This document shows, one piece after another, positions 1 to 8,446 of a stretch of 64,000 bases of DNA. The notes beneath the pieces were generated by a model that saw nothing but the letters and a program-made list of their open reading frames with translations, did no database searches and was not told where the DNA came from. The translations under genes were made by a program, and so were the position numbers. The stretch's first letter is position 1; each line of letters opens with the position of its first letter. This DNA is from Candidatus Ichthyocystis hellenicum (GTDB taxonomy: Bacteria; Pseudomonadota; Gammaproteobacteria; Burkholderiales; 2013Ark19i): contig NZ_LN906597.1 in NCBI RefSeq assembly GCF_001460935.1, forward strand, positions 792,768 through 856,767, read 5' to 3'.

Positions 1-201
1 CGTTTCAGTAATTTCAATGAAGCTTGCTGTGATTGGATTTTTTCCGATTTGATTGAATTGTACTCGCCAAAGCATCTAGTGGTGGCGATGTTCTATATGA
101 GGAGGGGTGGCATCACAATTATCCCAATCAGGCACGGGGGAACCTCAGTTGATATGTCTGTGTTGAAAGACATACTTGGCTATGAGGTTCCATCATGGTA
201 G
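1..201 (+). CDS. queF: NADPH-dependent 7-cyano-7-deazaguanine reductase QueF, C-terminal part (partial)
   Basis: The reading frame is open from base 1 to a TAG at 199-201 and gives the last 66 residues of a protein whose start lies outside the window. The pattern F-x-E-x-C-x3-I-F-x-DL followed by RRGG-x-x-I-x-P-x-R matches the C-terminal half of the long (E. coli-type) QueF, which reduces preQ0 to preQ1 in queuosine tRNA modification. Two positions are unusual. The family FHE triad reads FNE, so a His I recall as catalytic (His229 in E. coli) is Asn, and LDINP reads ITIIP. The protein ends a few bases before the convergent ald gene. The assignment rests on a short segment; the enzyme may be divergent or inactive. 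Confidence 0.6.
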   Translation, partial: RFSNFNEACCDWIFSDLIELYSPKHLVVAMFYMRRGGITIIPIRHGGTSVDMSVLKDILGYEVPSW

Positions 202-207
202 CGTAAT

Positions 208-1323
208 TTATTGTAGGAATTCCGCCGCAGGTACGTACTGCAAATTGAGGTCTTTGGCTACTGTTTCGTATGTTACTTTTCCTTTGCAAACGTTTAGCCC
301 GTTTCTAAGGTGTGCGTTTTCTAGTAGTGCTTTCTTCCATCCTTTATCAGCTATCTCAAGTCCATACTGCAAGGTAGCGTTGTTCAATGCTATGGTTGAG
401 GTTTGAGGAACCGCTCCTGGCATGTTTGTTACGCAGTAGTGGATGATGTTTTCCTCGATAAAAGTTGGGTTTGAGTGGCTAGTCGGGCGACTGGTTTCGA
501 AGCACCCGCCTTGATCGATAGAAATATCAACTATCACTGACTTTGGTTCCATTTTTCTCAATATTTCCCTGGTTACTACTTTCGGAGCGGTTGCTCCAGG
601 TATTAGTATTGATCCAATAACCAAATCAGCAGTGGAGCAAACTTCTTCAAAAGCTTCGGTAATTGCAAAGCGAGTGTGAATACGATTTCCAAACAAGATG
701 TCTAATTCCTTTAATCTAGATAGAGATTTATCTAGGATGGTTACTTTAGCTCCCATTCCAACGGCGATTCTAGCAGCACCTGTACCTGCAGTTCCGCCTC
801 CTAAAATAACCACATGTCCTCGCCTTGTTCCTGGTACTCCAGCTAGCAGTATTCCTTTTCCTCCCTGTTCTTTTTCTAAACAGTGAGCTCCAAGCTGAAC
901 TGACATGTTTCCAGCTACTTCGCTCATGGGCAAGAGTAGTGGTAATCCACCATGGTCGTTAGTGACAGTTTCATATGCTATGCAGATACTTCCTGATTGT
1001 TGCAAGCCTTTTGTTAGCTCTAGGTCTGCGGCTAGATGAAGGTATGTGTACAGAACGCAATCCTGGCGAAGTTTCTTGACTTCTTCAGGCTGGGGTTCTT
1101 TGACTTTTACGATCATTTGTGCCTTATCGAAAATTTCATCAACGGAATCTACTATTGTTGCTCCAGCTGCAATGTACATATCGTCAGTAGCACCAACCCC
1201 TATTCCTGCCCCCTTTTCAACAAGAACAGTATGTCCGTGTTTAATATACTCTTTGGCAAAAACCGGAAGTATCCCAACCCTGTATTCGTGGTTTTTAATT
1301 TCCTTTACGGTAGCTACAATCAT
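208..1323 (-). CDS. ald: Alanine dehydrogenase
   Basis: The product is a 371-residue NAD-dependent alanine dehydrogenase, which interconverts L-alanine and pyruvate plus ammonia in the cytoplasm. The length is that of the family. Substrate-binding Lys75 (VKVKEPQ) and His96 (TYLHLA) are present, the dinucleotide-binding glycine motif GGGTAGTG lies at about 175-182, and an acidic residue (Asp198) ends the second beta strand as expected for NAD specificity. The gene converges on queF with only six bases between the stops. The ATG at 1323 begins the conserved MIVATVKEIKNHEYRVG N-terminus. It may supply pyruvate from alanine in an organism feeding on host amino acids; that role is inference. Confidence 0.93.
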   Translation of the reverse strand: MIVATVKEIKNHEYRVGILPVFAKEYIKHGHTVLVEKGAGIGVGATDDMYIAAGATIVDSVDEIFDKAQMIVKVKEPQPEEVKKLRQDCVLYTYLHLAADLELTKGLQQSGSICIAYETVTNDHGGLPLLLPMSEVAGNMSVQLGAHCLEKEQGGKGILLAGVPGTRRGHVVILGGGTAGTGAARIAVGMGAKVTILDKSLSRLKELDILFGNRIHTRFAITEAFEEVCSTADLVIGSILIPGATAPKVVTREILRKMEPKSVIVDISIDQGGCFETSRPTSHSNPTFIEENIIHYCVTNMPGAVPQTSTIALNNATLQYGLEIADKGWKKALLENAHLRNGLNVCKGKVTYETVAKDLNLQYVPAAEFLQ

Positions 1324-1413
1324 TTAAAAAGACTCCAAAAGTGAGATCGGCAGATATTAGCAGTTCGGCTTGTTTTTTGCCATGTAGACGGTCCTGAATA
1401 TCTTGTATGGGTG

Positions 1414-1932
1414 CTAAAATTGTTCTCTAAACTCTGCCTCAAATTCAAACTTAGTAAAATCGCGAATTCTCATCGTATATAAAGTGCGGAAAATATGGTC
1501 TGCATGGTGCTGGACAATTTGCGCATGGCGTCCAAAAGCTTCTCTTTGAACCGGACTTCCATATTCGTCTATACCAAAGTACCTAATTTGAGTAAATCTG
1601 GGAACATTTGCTTTCATGTGAGGTATGCATAGGCATCTTTCTACAAACTCGCAGTTGCTGCGTGTCAGTAGTTCTATTGATGGATTCATAATAGTAATTT
1701 TGGGCACGTAGTCCATACTATTTGGGTCAGCTTCGCTTTCAGGGGTTCCTATGACCATAACTTGCTGATTAATTCCAATCTGTGGGGCAGATAGACCCAG
1801 AGTTTTGTGCTTATGCTGAGTATCACGCAGATCAACAATGAGCTCCAACAATTCTGCAGTACCGAAGGAAGTTACCTTTTCTGCTTTTCTAACGAGAAGA
1901 GGGTCTCCCATCAAGAGAATTTTCTTAATCAT
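1414..1932 (-). CDS. def: Peptide deformylase-like protein with altered active site
   Basis: This 172-residue protein belongs to the peptide deformylase family, which removes the formyl group from nascent proteins. It resembles the second deformylase of Betaproteobacteria (MGDP near residue 10, GLSAPQIG at 46-53, MRIRDF near 154). The ATG at 1932 is preferred to the upstream 1986 start because it begins the conserved MIKKILLMGDP segment. Motif 2, normally EGCLS, reads ERCLC; the metal-ligand Cys100 is kept. Motif 3, normally HExDH, reads HHADH at 142-146. Both metal-binding His residues survive but the general-base Glu is His. The protein is therefore probably inactive or altered, and an active deformylase should exist elsewhere. 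Confidence 0.8.
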   Translation of the reverse strand: MIKKILLMGDPLLVRKAEKVTSFGTAELLELIVDLRDTQHKHKTLGLSAPQIGINQQVMVIGTPESEADPNSMDYVPKITIMNPSIELLTRSNCEFVERCLCIPHMKANVPRFTQIRYFGIDEYGSPVQREAFGRHAQIVQHHADHIFRTLYTMRIRDFTKFEFEAEFREQF

Positions 1933-2001
1933 ACCTAATTCCAGATTGTTTAGTAGAATATAATCGCTATATTCTACTAGTAACAAATTACTTTTTGTAA
2001 T

Positions 2002-2610
2002 TTAGATGTTTTCTAAAATAGATTTACAGGGAAAAGTAAATGCGTCACATTGCTCCAGGAAATTTATCAACGATATGATTGGAATTCCTAGTACAGCAGT
2101 GGGATCTGGGGTTTCTAGCTTGCTTAGAAGGCAGATTCCCATTTTTTCAATGCGAATTCCTCCTGCGCAGTCGTAAGGCATGTCTGTACTTACATATTCT
2201 TCAATGGTTTGTGCAGATAGTTTTTTTATGTGTGCTGATGTTAGGACAGAAGTTTTTAGACATATGTTTTTATCAACTTGGCGTAAGCATACTCCTGTGA
2301 AAAAATTAATTACTTTACCTTGTGTGTGTGTCAAATATTTTACTGCGGTTTCAAAATTTTCTGGCTTGGGAAGGTGCCAACCATCGCAATAAGCAGCTTG
2401 GTCACTTCCGATTACGTATGCCGAAGGGTACTTTTGTGCAATTTTACGAGCTTTTTCATAAGATAATCTTTCACATAGATCGGCAGGGCTTTCCCCAGGT
2501 AGAGGATTTTCGTTAATATTGGGTGGATCGATGGTGAATCTCATTCCTAGGTGCCGTAATATTTGCGCGCGATAGCGTGAGGAAGATGCTAGAACTATAT
2601 TTGGAACCAT
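2002..2610 (-). CDS. yceF: Maf-family nucleotide pyrophosphatase, YceF type
   Basis: The product is a 202-residue Maf/YceF protein, predicted to hydrolyse modified nucleoside triphosphates (m7GTP in the YceF branch). The N-terminal SSSRYR motif lies at 9-14. The catalytic-loop GSDQ at 68-71 is the form seen in YceF, where YhdE-type proteins have GSDT, and CAGG and LGIP-type motifs follow. The ATG at 2610 fits the conserved VPNIVLASSS start and has AGGA about 8 bases upstream; the longer ORF to 2670 adds unrelated residues. In related bacteria this gene stands next to yceD-rpmF-plsX. Here it is divergent from rpmF and no yceD is present between them. Confidence 0.88.
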   Translation of the reverse strand: MVPNIVLASSSRYRAQILRHLGMRFTIDPPNINENPLPGESPADLCERLSYEKARKIAQKYPSAYVIGSDQAAYCDGWHLPKPENFETAVKYLTHTQGKVINFFTGVCLRQVDKNICLKTSVLTSAHIKKLSAQTIEEYVSTDMPYDCAGGIRIEKMGICLLSKLETPDPTAVLGIPIISLINFLEQCDAFTFPCKSILENI

Positions 2611-2734
2611 AAAATTGTCCTGTATCAACATAGCTACGGACAACGTACATTTTTTTGTCGATAATATCAATTGAGAGACATATTTTTATACTAGATCATG
2701 ATTGTTTTCAGTATTTAATTGTGCTCAATATTCT

Positions 2735-2762
2735 TTTACACGGTTATTCTTTGTGATAGAAT
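2735..2762 (+). promoter_or_regulatory. Putative sigma-70 promoter for the rpmF-plsX-fab operon
   Basis: A -35-like TTTACA (2735-2740) and a -10-like TAGAAT (2757-2762) are separated by 16 bases, each one mismatch from consensus. It lies about 35 bases upstream of the rpmF start in the divergent maf/rpmF gap and would drive the ribosomal-protein/fatty-acid operon. Confidence 0.5.
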
Positions 2763-2796
2763 TCGACACTCTGTTTTTTTGATGGGGTTTTTTGTT

Positions 2797-2982
2797 ATGG
2801 CTGTGCAGCAAAATAAGAAGTCTCCGTCTCGGCGGAACATGAGGCGTTCACATGATGGTTTAGATAGGGCCCGTGTTTCTATTGAGAGGGCTTCTGGTGA
2901 ACCTCATTATTACCACCATATTTCCGAAAAGGGATTCTATAGAGGGCGTCGTGTTATCCATTGCAAAGAAGAAGAGTCGTAG
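2797..2982 (+). CDS. rpmF: 50S ribosomal protein L32
   Basis: The product is a 61-residue L32 protein of the large ribosomal subunit. It begins [20 protein letters not shown], the typical L32 N-terminus. The rest is basic and includes the HYYHHIS and GFYRGRRV segments expected before the C-terminus. The start is the ATG at 2797; the longer frame from 2719 would add an unrelated hydrophobic extension. It is the first gene of the rpmF-plsX-fabH-fabD-fabG-acpP-fabF chain, the usual proteobacterial coupling of ribosome and lipid synthesis. The yceD (DUF177) gene that normally precedes it is absent here. Confidence 0.93.
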   Translation: MAVQQNKKSPSRRNMRRSHDGLDRARVSIERASGEPHYYHHISEKGFYRGRRVIHCKEEES

Positions 2983-3027
2983 ATTGCCGCCAGTTTTGGT
3001 TTTTGTCTGACCCAGGATTTATCTTAT

Positions 3028-4041
3028 ATGACCATTCGCTTAGCGGTGGATTGCATGGGGGGTGATTACGGGATACCTGTGACGTTGCCTGCTGTTGTCA
3101 ACTTGCTGGATACTAGTCTGGATGTGTCTTGTTTGTTGGTTGGAGTTGAGAGCAAAATTGCAGCGTGGTTGGATGTAAATTTACCTCACCGCTTGTTGTC
3201 CCGCGTTCAGTTAGTTAATGCTTCCCAGGTTGTTCAGATGGATGAGTTGCCTAGAGTTGCCCTTCGTCAGAAGCGCGATTCCTCATTGGCTAAGGTTATG
3301 GAGCTTGTGCGTGACGGTAAGGCTGATGCCTGTGTGAGTGCCGGGAATACCGGTGCCTTGATGGTGTTTGCTTACTTCATAATTAAAACTTTCAATCTTA
3401 TTGAGAGGCCAGCTATAGCGACTATGATTCCCACTTTGAGCAAGCCTGTTTGCATGCTAGATTTGGGGGCTAACGTGGAGTGTAGAGCTCCTCATCTGTT
3501 CCAATTTGCGGTTATGGGTTCATTGTTGACTACAGCCATAACCGGTATTACTTCTCCCCTTGTTGGTTTGTTGAATGTTGGTGGTGAGGAAATTAAGGGT
3601 AATTCGGTTGTTAAGGAGGCGGCACAACTAATTCGCCGTAGCGATTTAAATTTTTACGGTAGCATCGAAGGTTCGGACATATTTGATAGTGCTGTGGACG
3701 TGGTTGTATGCGATGGCTTTGTTGGTAATATAGTCTTGAAAAGTAGTGAAGGTTTGGTAAGGATGCTTTCTACGGCACTTAAGAGAGAGTTTACACGAGG
3801 GTGGTACTCTAAATTGGCAGCAGGTGTGTCCTATCCGGTGTTGAAGCGCTTTCGTAATCAATTTGATCATCGTAGCCACAATGGCGCTTGTTTGGTAGGA
3901 TTGCGCTCCTTGGTAATAAAAAGTCATGGTAGTGCCGATGCATATGCTTTTGAGCAGTCCCTCCACTATGCTGCTAAGGCTGTTCGTGGCCGTTTTCTTT
4001 CCCGCCTTGAAGGTAGCATCGCGAAGGTTTTGGATGGGTGA
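3028..4041 (+). CDS. plsX: Phosphate acyltransferase PlsX
   Basis: PlsX makes acyl-phosphate from acyl-ACP, the first step toward phosphatidic acid, at the membrane surface. The 337-residue protein starts with AVDCMGGDYG and has the SAGNTGALM loop near residue 107 and a glycine-rich VGLLNVGGEE segment, all typical. The length matches the family. The ATG at 3028 follows a CAGGA sequence. The stop overlaps the fabH start by 8 bases, which suggests translational coupling. Confidence 0.95.
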   Translation: MTIRLAVDCMGGDYGIPVTLPAVVNLLDTSLDVSCLLVGVESKIAAWLDVNLPHRLLSRVQLVNASQVVQMDELPRVALRQKRDSSLAKVMELVRDGKADACVSAGNTGALMVFAYFIIKTFNLIERPAIATMIPTLSKPVCMLDLGANVECRAPHLFQFAVMGSLLTTAITGITSPLVGLLNVGGEEIKGNSVVKEAAQLIRRSDLNFYGSIEGSDIFDSAVDVVVCDGFVGNIVLKSSEGLVRMLSTALKREFTRGWYSKLAAGVSYPVLKRFRNQFDHRSHNGACLVGLRSLVIKSHGSADAYAFEQSLHYAAKAVRGRFLSRLEGSIAKVLDG

Positions 4042-5002
4042 TAATATTTATACAAAAGTAGTTAGTTCCGGTTCGTATTTGCCGCGTAGAGTGGTTTCCA
4101 ATAATGAGTTGAGTAGTTGTGTTTCTACCTCTGATGAGTGGATTGTTTCTCGCACAGGAATTTGTGAACGTAGGGTTGCTAGTGATGATGAAACGACATG
4201 CATGATGTCTATTTCTGCTGCGCGTCAAGCTATCGATAGAGCTTCGTGTGATCCGGCTGATGTTGATTGTATTATTGTTGCTACTACTACTCCAGATAGT
4301 GTTATTCCAGCTGTAGCGTGTTCAGTTCAGCATGGCTTGGGTTGTTTGAGTGCAGCGGCTTTTGATTTGCAGTCAGCTTGTTCTGGGTTTGTTCATGCGC
4401 TATCTGTTGCCGATGCTTTCATTCGTTCTAAGCAATTTAAACGTATTTTAGTTATAGGTGCGGAAGTTTTTTCCAGAATTGTAAACTGGAAGGATCGTTC
4501 TACTTGTGTGTTATTTGGGGATGGTGCTGGTGCTATGTTGCTGGAATCAAGTCCTGTGGCTGGGATATTGGCCTCTCATATATCTTGTGATGGTAAATAT
4601 TCGGATATTTTGCAAGTTCCTTGCCATCTTGATCGTGGTTCCATAGTGGGTGATCCATATGTCCACATGGAGGGTTCTTCTGTTTTTAAGTTGGCTGTGC
4701 ACTTCTTTGAAAGCAGTATTAATGCTGTTCTTGGAAAAGCTGGTGTTGATATTTCAACTGTGGATTGGGTTGTTCCTCATCAAGCTAATATACGCATTAT
4801 TGATTCCTTGTTTTCGCGTTTGGGTGTTGACCGGGAGAGGGCTATCATTACCCTTCCTTTTCATGGTAACACCTCTGCAGCTTCTGTTCCGCTAGCATTT
4901 GACTGGGGATGTATTCAAGGCTTTATTAAGAGTGGAAATCGCTGCTTGTTGACGGCTTTTGGTAGTGGTCTCAGCTGGGGTTCTGTTCTTGTAGATATGT
5001 GA
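4034..5002 (+). CDS. fabH: 3-oxoacyl-ACP synthase III (FabH)
   Basis: FabH condenses acetyl-CoA with malonyl-ACP to start type II fatty-acid synthesis. The 322-residue protein has all three catalytic residues: Cys116 in QSACSGF, His249 in VPHQAN and Asn279 in HGNTSAAS. I place the start at the ATG at 4034, inside the end of plsX, because it precedes the conserved YTKVVSSGSYLP segment; the open frame to 3926 is plsX sequence read in another frame. Seven bases separate its stop from fabD. Confidence 0.95.
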   Translation: MGDNIYTKVVSSGSYLPRRVVSNNELSSCVSTSDEWIVSRTGICERRVASDDETTCMMSISAARQAIDRASCDPADVDCIIVATTTPDSVIPAVACSVQHGLGCLSAAAFDLQSACSGFVHALSVADAFIRSKQFKRILVIGAEVFSRIVNWKDRSTCVLFGDGAGAMLLESSPVAGILASHISCDGKYSDILQVPCHLDRGSIVGDPYVHMEGSSVFKLAVHFFESSINAVLGKAGVDISTVDWVVPHQANIRIIDSLFSRLGVDRERAIITLPFHGNTSAASVPLAFDWGCIQGFIKSGNRCLLTAFGSGLSWGSVLVDM

Positions 5003-5009
5003 GATTATT

Positions 5010-5936
5010 ATGTCTGTTGCTTTTCTATTCCCTGGTCAGGGTGGGCAGTTCGTTGGTATGTTAAATTATTGTCGGGATGTGTCTTGCGTTAGGGCTTTGT
5101 TTGAGGAAGCAAGTGATATCCTGAAGAGGGATCTGTGGTCGCTTGTTGAGCACGGCCCTATTGAAGAGTTGTCACTAACAGAAAATACGCAGCCTGCCAT
5201 GTTGGTTGCTGATGTTGCTTTGTGGCGCATGTTTGAAAAGTCAGGAAAAGTGAATAAGGAGTCTGATATTTGGTTAGCTGGGCATAGCCTAGGCGAGTAT
5301 GCAGCTTTGGTTGCTTCTGGGGTTCTTAGTTTTGCTGATGCTTTGCGGTCTGTTTGTTATAGAGCTGCAGTTATGCAGGACGCTGTTCCTAAAGGTCAGG
5401 GAGCAATGGCGGCGGTTTTAGGTTTGTCTGCAGATGAGGTTATGGGTGTTTGCAATAGCTTATCTACTTGTGGTGCTGTCGTGGAGGTAGTTAACTTTAA
5501 TAATTCTTCGCAGACAGTTATTGGGGGTCACCATGCTGCTGTTGAAAAAGCTTCTGTAGAGATCAAGAGAAAAGGTGCGAAGAAAGTTATTTTTTTAGAT
5601 ATGTCTGTTCCTTCACACAGTTCTTTAATGATTGCTGCAAAAGATAAAATGCGTGATTTTTTGGAGACAATTACTTTTTTTCGTCCAACTTACCCAGTTG
5701 TTCATAATTTAACCGCTGATATTTGCCACGATCATAATCTTATGAAGGATATTCTTGCTGAGCAGTTGAGTTCTCCTGTTCGCTGGTCAGATACAATTGC
5801 TTTTATACAACGTCAGTCGGTTCGACGTTTTGTTCAGTGTGGTCCCGGTAATGTTATGGTTGGGTTGTTACGTAAAATTCCGTGTATTGAAATTTTTCTT
5901 TCATCAGATTATTGTCCTGTTGATTGCATATGGTAG
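5010..5936 (+). CDS. fabD: Malonyl-CoA:ACP transacylase (FabD)
   Basis: FabD loads malonyl groups from CoA onto acyl carrier protein. The 308-residue protein opens with FLFPGQGGQ, carries the nucleophile Ser93 in GHSLGE and has the partner His203 in VPSHSSLM. The length is normal. The stop codon is directly followed by the fabG ATG, so the two genes are likely translationally coupled. Confidence 0.95.
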   Translation: MSVAFLFPGQGGQFVGMLNYCRDVSCVRALFEEASDILKRDLWSLVEHGPIEELSLTENTQPAMLVADVALWRMFEKSGKVNKESDIWLAGHSLGEYAALVASGVLSFADALRSVCYRAAVMQDAVPKGQGAMAAVLGLSADEVMGVCNSLSTCGAVVEVVNFNNSSQTVIGGHHAAVEKASVEIKRKGAKKVIFLDMSVPSHSSLMIAAKDKMRDFLETITFFRPTYPVVHNLTADICHDHNLMKDILAEQLSSPVRWSDTIAFIQRQSVRRFVQCGPGNVMVGLLRKIPCIEIFLSSDYCPVDCIW

Positions 5937-6689
5937 ATGGATATGAATCAATCTAAAGTATTTGTTGTTACAGGGGCTTCCAGAGGTATAGGTCGTTCTA
6001 TTTTTTCCAGGTTGAACGAGAAGTTTCGTGATGCTATTGTTGTTGGCACTTCTACAACCAATGATGGGGCAGATGGGATAACTGAGTGTGCATCTTCCAA
6101 TGCCTGGAGTGGTCGTGGATATGTTTTAAATATTGAAAATATTGATTCATGTCAAAGTTTTGTTGAGAAAGTTCGTAGCGATTTCGGTGCCGTTTCGGTG
6201 TTGGTTAATAATGCTGGAATAACAAATGATGGTTTGGCGGTGATGATGAGGCAGGATGATTGGGATTCTGTTATAGCAACTAATCTAACTGGTCCTTTTG
6301 TTTTGACTAAATTGCTACTTAAACCCATGATACGTGCCCGTTGGGGAAGAATTGTTAATGTAACATCAGTTGTTGCTTACTCGGGGAATCCAGGTCAAGC
6401 TAATTATGTTGCGGCTAAATCTGGATTGGTGGGTTTAACTAAATCTTTAGCTCTGGAAATGGCATCTCGTCAAATTACAGTTAATTGTGTTGCGCCAGGT
6501 TTTATAGATACGGATATGACCGGTAAACTTAACGATCAGCAGCGTGATCTTGTTATTAACAGTATTCCACTTGGGTACGTTGGATCACCAGATGATGTGG
6601 CAGCTGCGGTGGAATTTTTGGTATCTGATTCTGCCAGATATATAACTGGTACTACTATTCATGTTAACGGTGGTTTATGTCTAAACTAG
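5937..6689 (+). CDS. fabG: 3-oxoacyl-ACP reductase (FabG)
   Basis: This NADPH-dependent short-chain dehydrogenase carries out the first reduction of the elongation cycle. The cofactor loop TGASRGIGR is at 12-20, NNAG at 91-94, and the catalytic Ser144, Tyr157 and Lys161 form the standard triad. Length 250 (family about 245). The start is the ATG immediately after the fabD stop; a second in-frame ATG two codons later (5943) is equally possible. Confidence 0.95.
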   Translation: MDMNQSKVFVVTGASRGIGRSIFSRLNEKFRDAIVVGTSTTNDGADGITECASSNAWSGRGYVLNIENIDSCQSFVEKVRSDFGAVSVLVNNAGITNDGLAVMMRQDDWDSVIATNLTGPFVLTKLLLKPMIRARWGRIVNVTSVVAYSGNPGQANYVAAKSGLVGLTKSLALEMASRQITVNCVAPGFIDTDMTGKLNDQQRDLVINSIPLGYVGSPDDVAAAVEFLVSDSARYITGTTIHVNGGLCLN

Positions 6690-6780
6690 TCATTTTTTGT
6701 TGATTTATTTATTGCTGGACTGTTATATAGTTGCTGTGAGATTTACAATTAAATTTATGGCTTCAATCAGGAGTATACTT

Positions 6781-7038
6781 ATGGAAAATGTTGAGCAGCG
6801 CATTAAAAAAATCGTAGCTGAACAATTGGGTGTTAATCCAGATGATGTGAAAAATGAGTCGGCATTTGTTAAAGATTTAGGAGCTGATTCTCTTGATACC
6901 GTTGAGTTGGTTATGGCGTTGGAGGATGAGTTTGGTTGTGAAATTTCCGATGAGGATGCTGAGAAAATTTTAACTGTTCAGCAGGCCATTGAGTATGTTG
7001 GAAATTGTCAAGATGGGAAACAGATGTCGGAAGAGTAA
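6781..7038 (+). CDS. acpP: Acyl carrier protein
   Basis: This 85-residue acidic protein carries growing acyl chains on a phosphopantetheine arm attached at Ser37 in the GADSLDT motif; AcpS, which attaches the arm, is encoded at 15630-15998. The ATG at 6781 has a strong AGGAG 7 bases upstream and starts the conserved [16 protein letters not shown] helix. The open frame back to 6697 is not needed. The C-terminus is slightly longer than in E. coli. Confidence 0.96.
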   Translation: MENVEQRIKKIVAEQLGVNPDDVKNESAFVKDLGADSLDTVELVMALEDEFGCEISDEDAEKILTVQQAIEYVGNCQDGKQMSEE

Positions 7039-7092
7039 GTTTGGTGATTTTTTGAGTGTTTGGTTTTTGGTGTTTTTTTGAATGGAAAAGGT

Positions 7093-8343
7093 ATGCCTGC
7101 TTCTGGTCGTCGGCGTGTTGTTATTACGGGGATGTCCTTGGTTACTTCTCTGGGTTCGGTTGTCGATGATGTTTGGAGACTGATTGTTTCTGGTCAGTCC
7201 GGTGTAAAGAGGATTGAGTCTTTTGATGCAACTTCTTTTCCTACCAGTATTGCTGCAGAGATTAATGATTTTTCAATGGAGGATTGCTTATCTCCTAAAG
7301 AAGCAAGGCGTATGGGTTTGTTCATGAAGTATGGGGTTGTTGCTGGTGTTCGTGCCTTTCGCGATGCTTCTTTGGATGCTGATAGCATTAATTTGGAGCG
7401 CTGTGGTGTTTGCATGGGCTCTGGGATTGGTGGCCTGAGAGAGATTGAGGAAACTTGTACTAACAATCCAGTTGTTGCTGGTAAATGCTCTCCGTTTTTC
7501 GTTCCAATGACAATTATTAACATGATATCTGGACATTTGTCCGTTTTATTGGGATTTCAAGGGCCCAACACTGCGGTAGTGACGGCATGTGCTACGTCTA
7601 CTCATGCTATTGGTTTGGCGGCACGTCAGATTGCTAATAATGAAGCTGATATAATGATTGCCGGTGGGTCTGAGTCCACGGTTACACCGTTGGGTATTGG
7701 TGGATTTTGTGCCATGAGGGCATTATCTACTAGGAATGATGTTCCTGAAAAAGCCAGTCGTCCTTGGGATAGGGATCGAGATGGATTTGTTTTGGGTGAG
7801 GGTGCGGGTGCTATCGTCCTAGAGGAGTATGATCACGCAGTGAGACGTGGCTCAAAAATTTACTGCGAGTTGAGTGGTTTTGGTATGAGTGATGATGCTT
7901 GCCATATGACTGCTCCTAGAGAGGATGGTTCTTGTGCTGCTAATTGCATGATGTTTGCAATGCGTGACGCCGGTGTTAATCCTGACCAAGTTCAGTATGT
8001 TAATGCTCACGGCACATCAACTCAAATCGGTGATCGTGCAGAATCTAGGGCAATTCGTCTGGCTTTTGGTGATTATGCTGGTAAATTGATGATTAGCTCA
8101 ACTAAGTCCATGACAGGGCACCTTCTGGGTGCAGCTGGTGCTGTGGAGGCAATATTTACGGCTTTAACTTTACATACTGGAGAGGTTCCTCCTACTATTA
8201 ATTTGGATAATCCGGACGAGTGTGTTGATGGTCTGGATTTGGTTCCCAACGAGGGTAGGTTGTGTCGTGATGTTTCCGTTGCCATTAGCAATTCTTTCGG
8301 GTTCGGTGGTACTAATGCTAGTTTAGTAATGAAAAAAATTTAG
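7093..8343 (+). CDS. fabF: 3-oxoacyl-ACP synthase II (FabF)
   Basis: FabF performs the chain-elongating condensation of fatty-acid synthesis. The 416-residue protein has the Cys-His-His triad: Cys166 in TACATST, His306 in NAHGTST and His343 in MTGHLLGA. Start choice: the ATG at 7093 has GGAAAAGG just upstream and gives a normal N-terminus (RRRVVITG); a TTG at 7060 is possible but adds an atypical extension. It is the last gene of the fab cluster. The inverted rpoE follows. Confidence 0.94.
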   Translation: MPASGRRRVVITGMSLVTSLGSVVDDVWRLIVSGQSGVKRIESFDATSFPTSIAAEINDFSMEDCLSPKEARRMGLFMKYGVVAGVRAFRDASLDADSINLERCGVCMGSGIGGLREIEETCTNNPVVAGKCSPFFVPMTIINMISGHLSVLLGFQGPNTAVVTACATSTHAIGLAARQIANNEADIMIAGGSESTVTPLGIGGFCAMRALSTRNDVPEKASRPWDRDRDGFVLGEGAGAIVLEEYDHAVRRGSKIYCELSGFGMSDDACHMTAPREDGSCAANCMMFAMRDAGVNPDQVQYVNAHGTSTQIGDRAESRAIRLAFGDYAGKLMISSTKSMTGHLLGAAGAVEAIFTALTLHTGEVPPTINLDNPDECVDGLDLVPNEGRLCRDVSVAISNSFGFGGTNASLVMKKI

Positions 8344-8446
8344 TTTGATGATTATATTGTTGTTGCAAGTTGTGATTTTTATTACTTTTTTATTGTTTTC
8401 TTGTCATAGATGCTTTGTCGCTTTTGCCTGTGGTCGATATCCTTTC

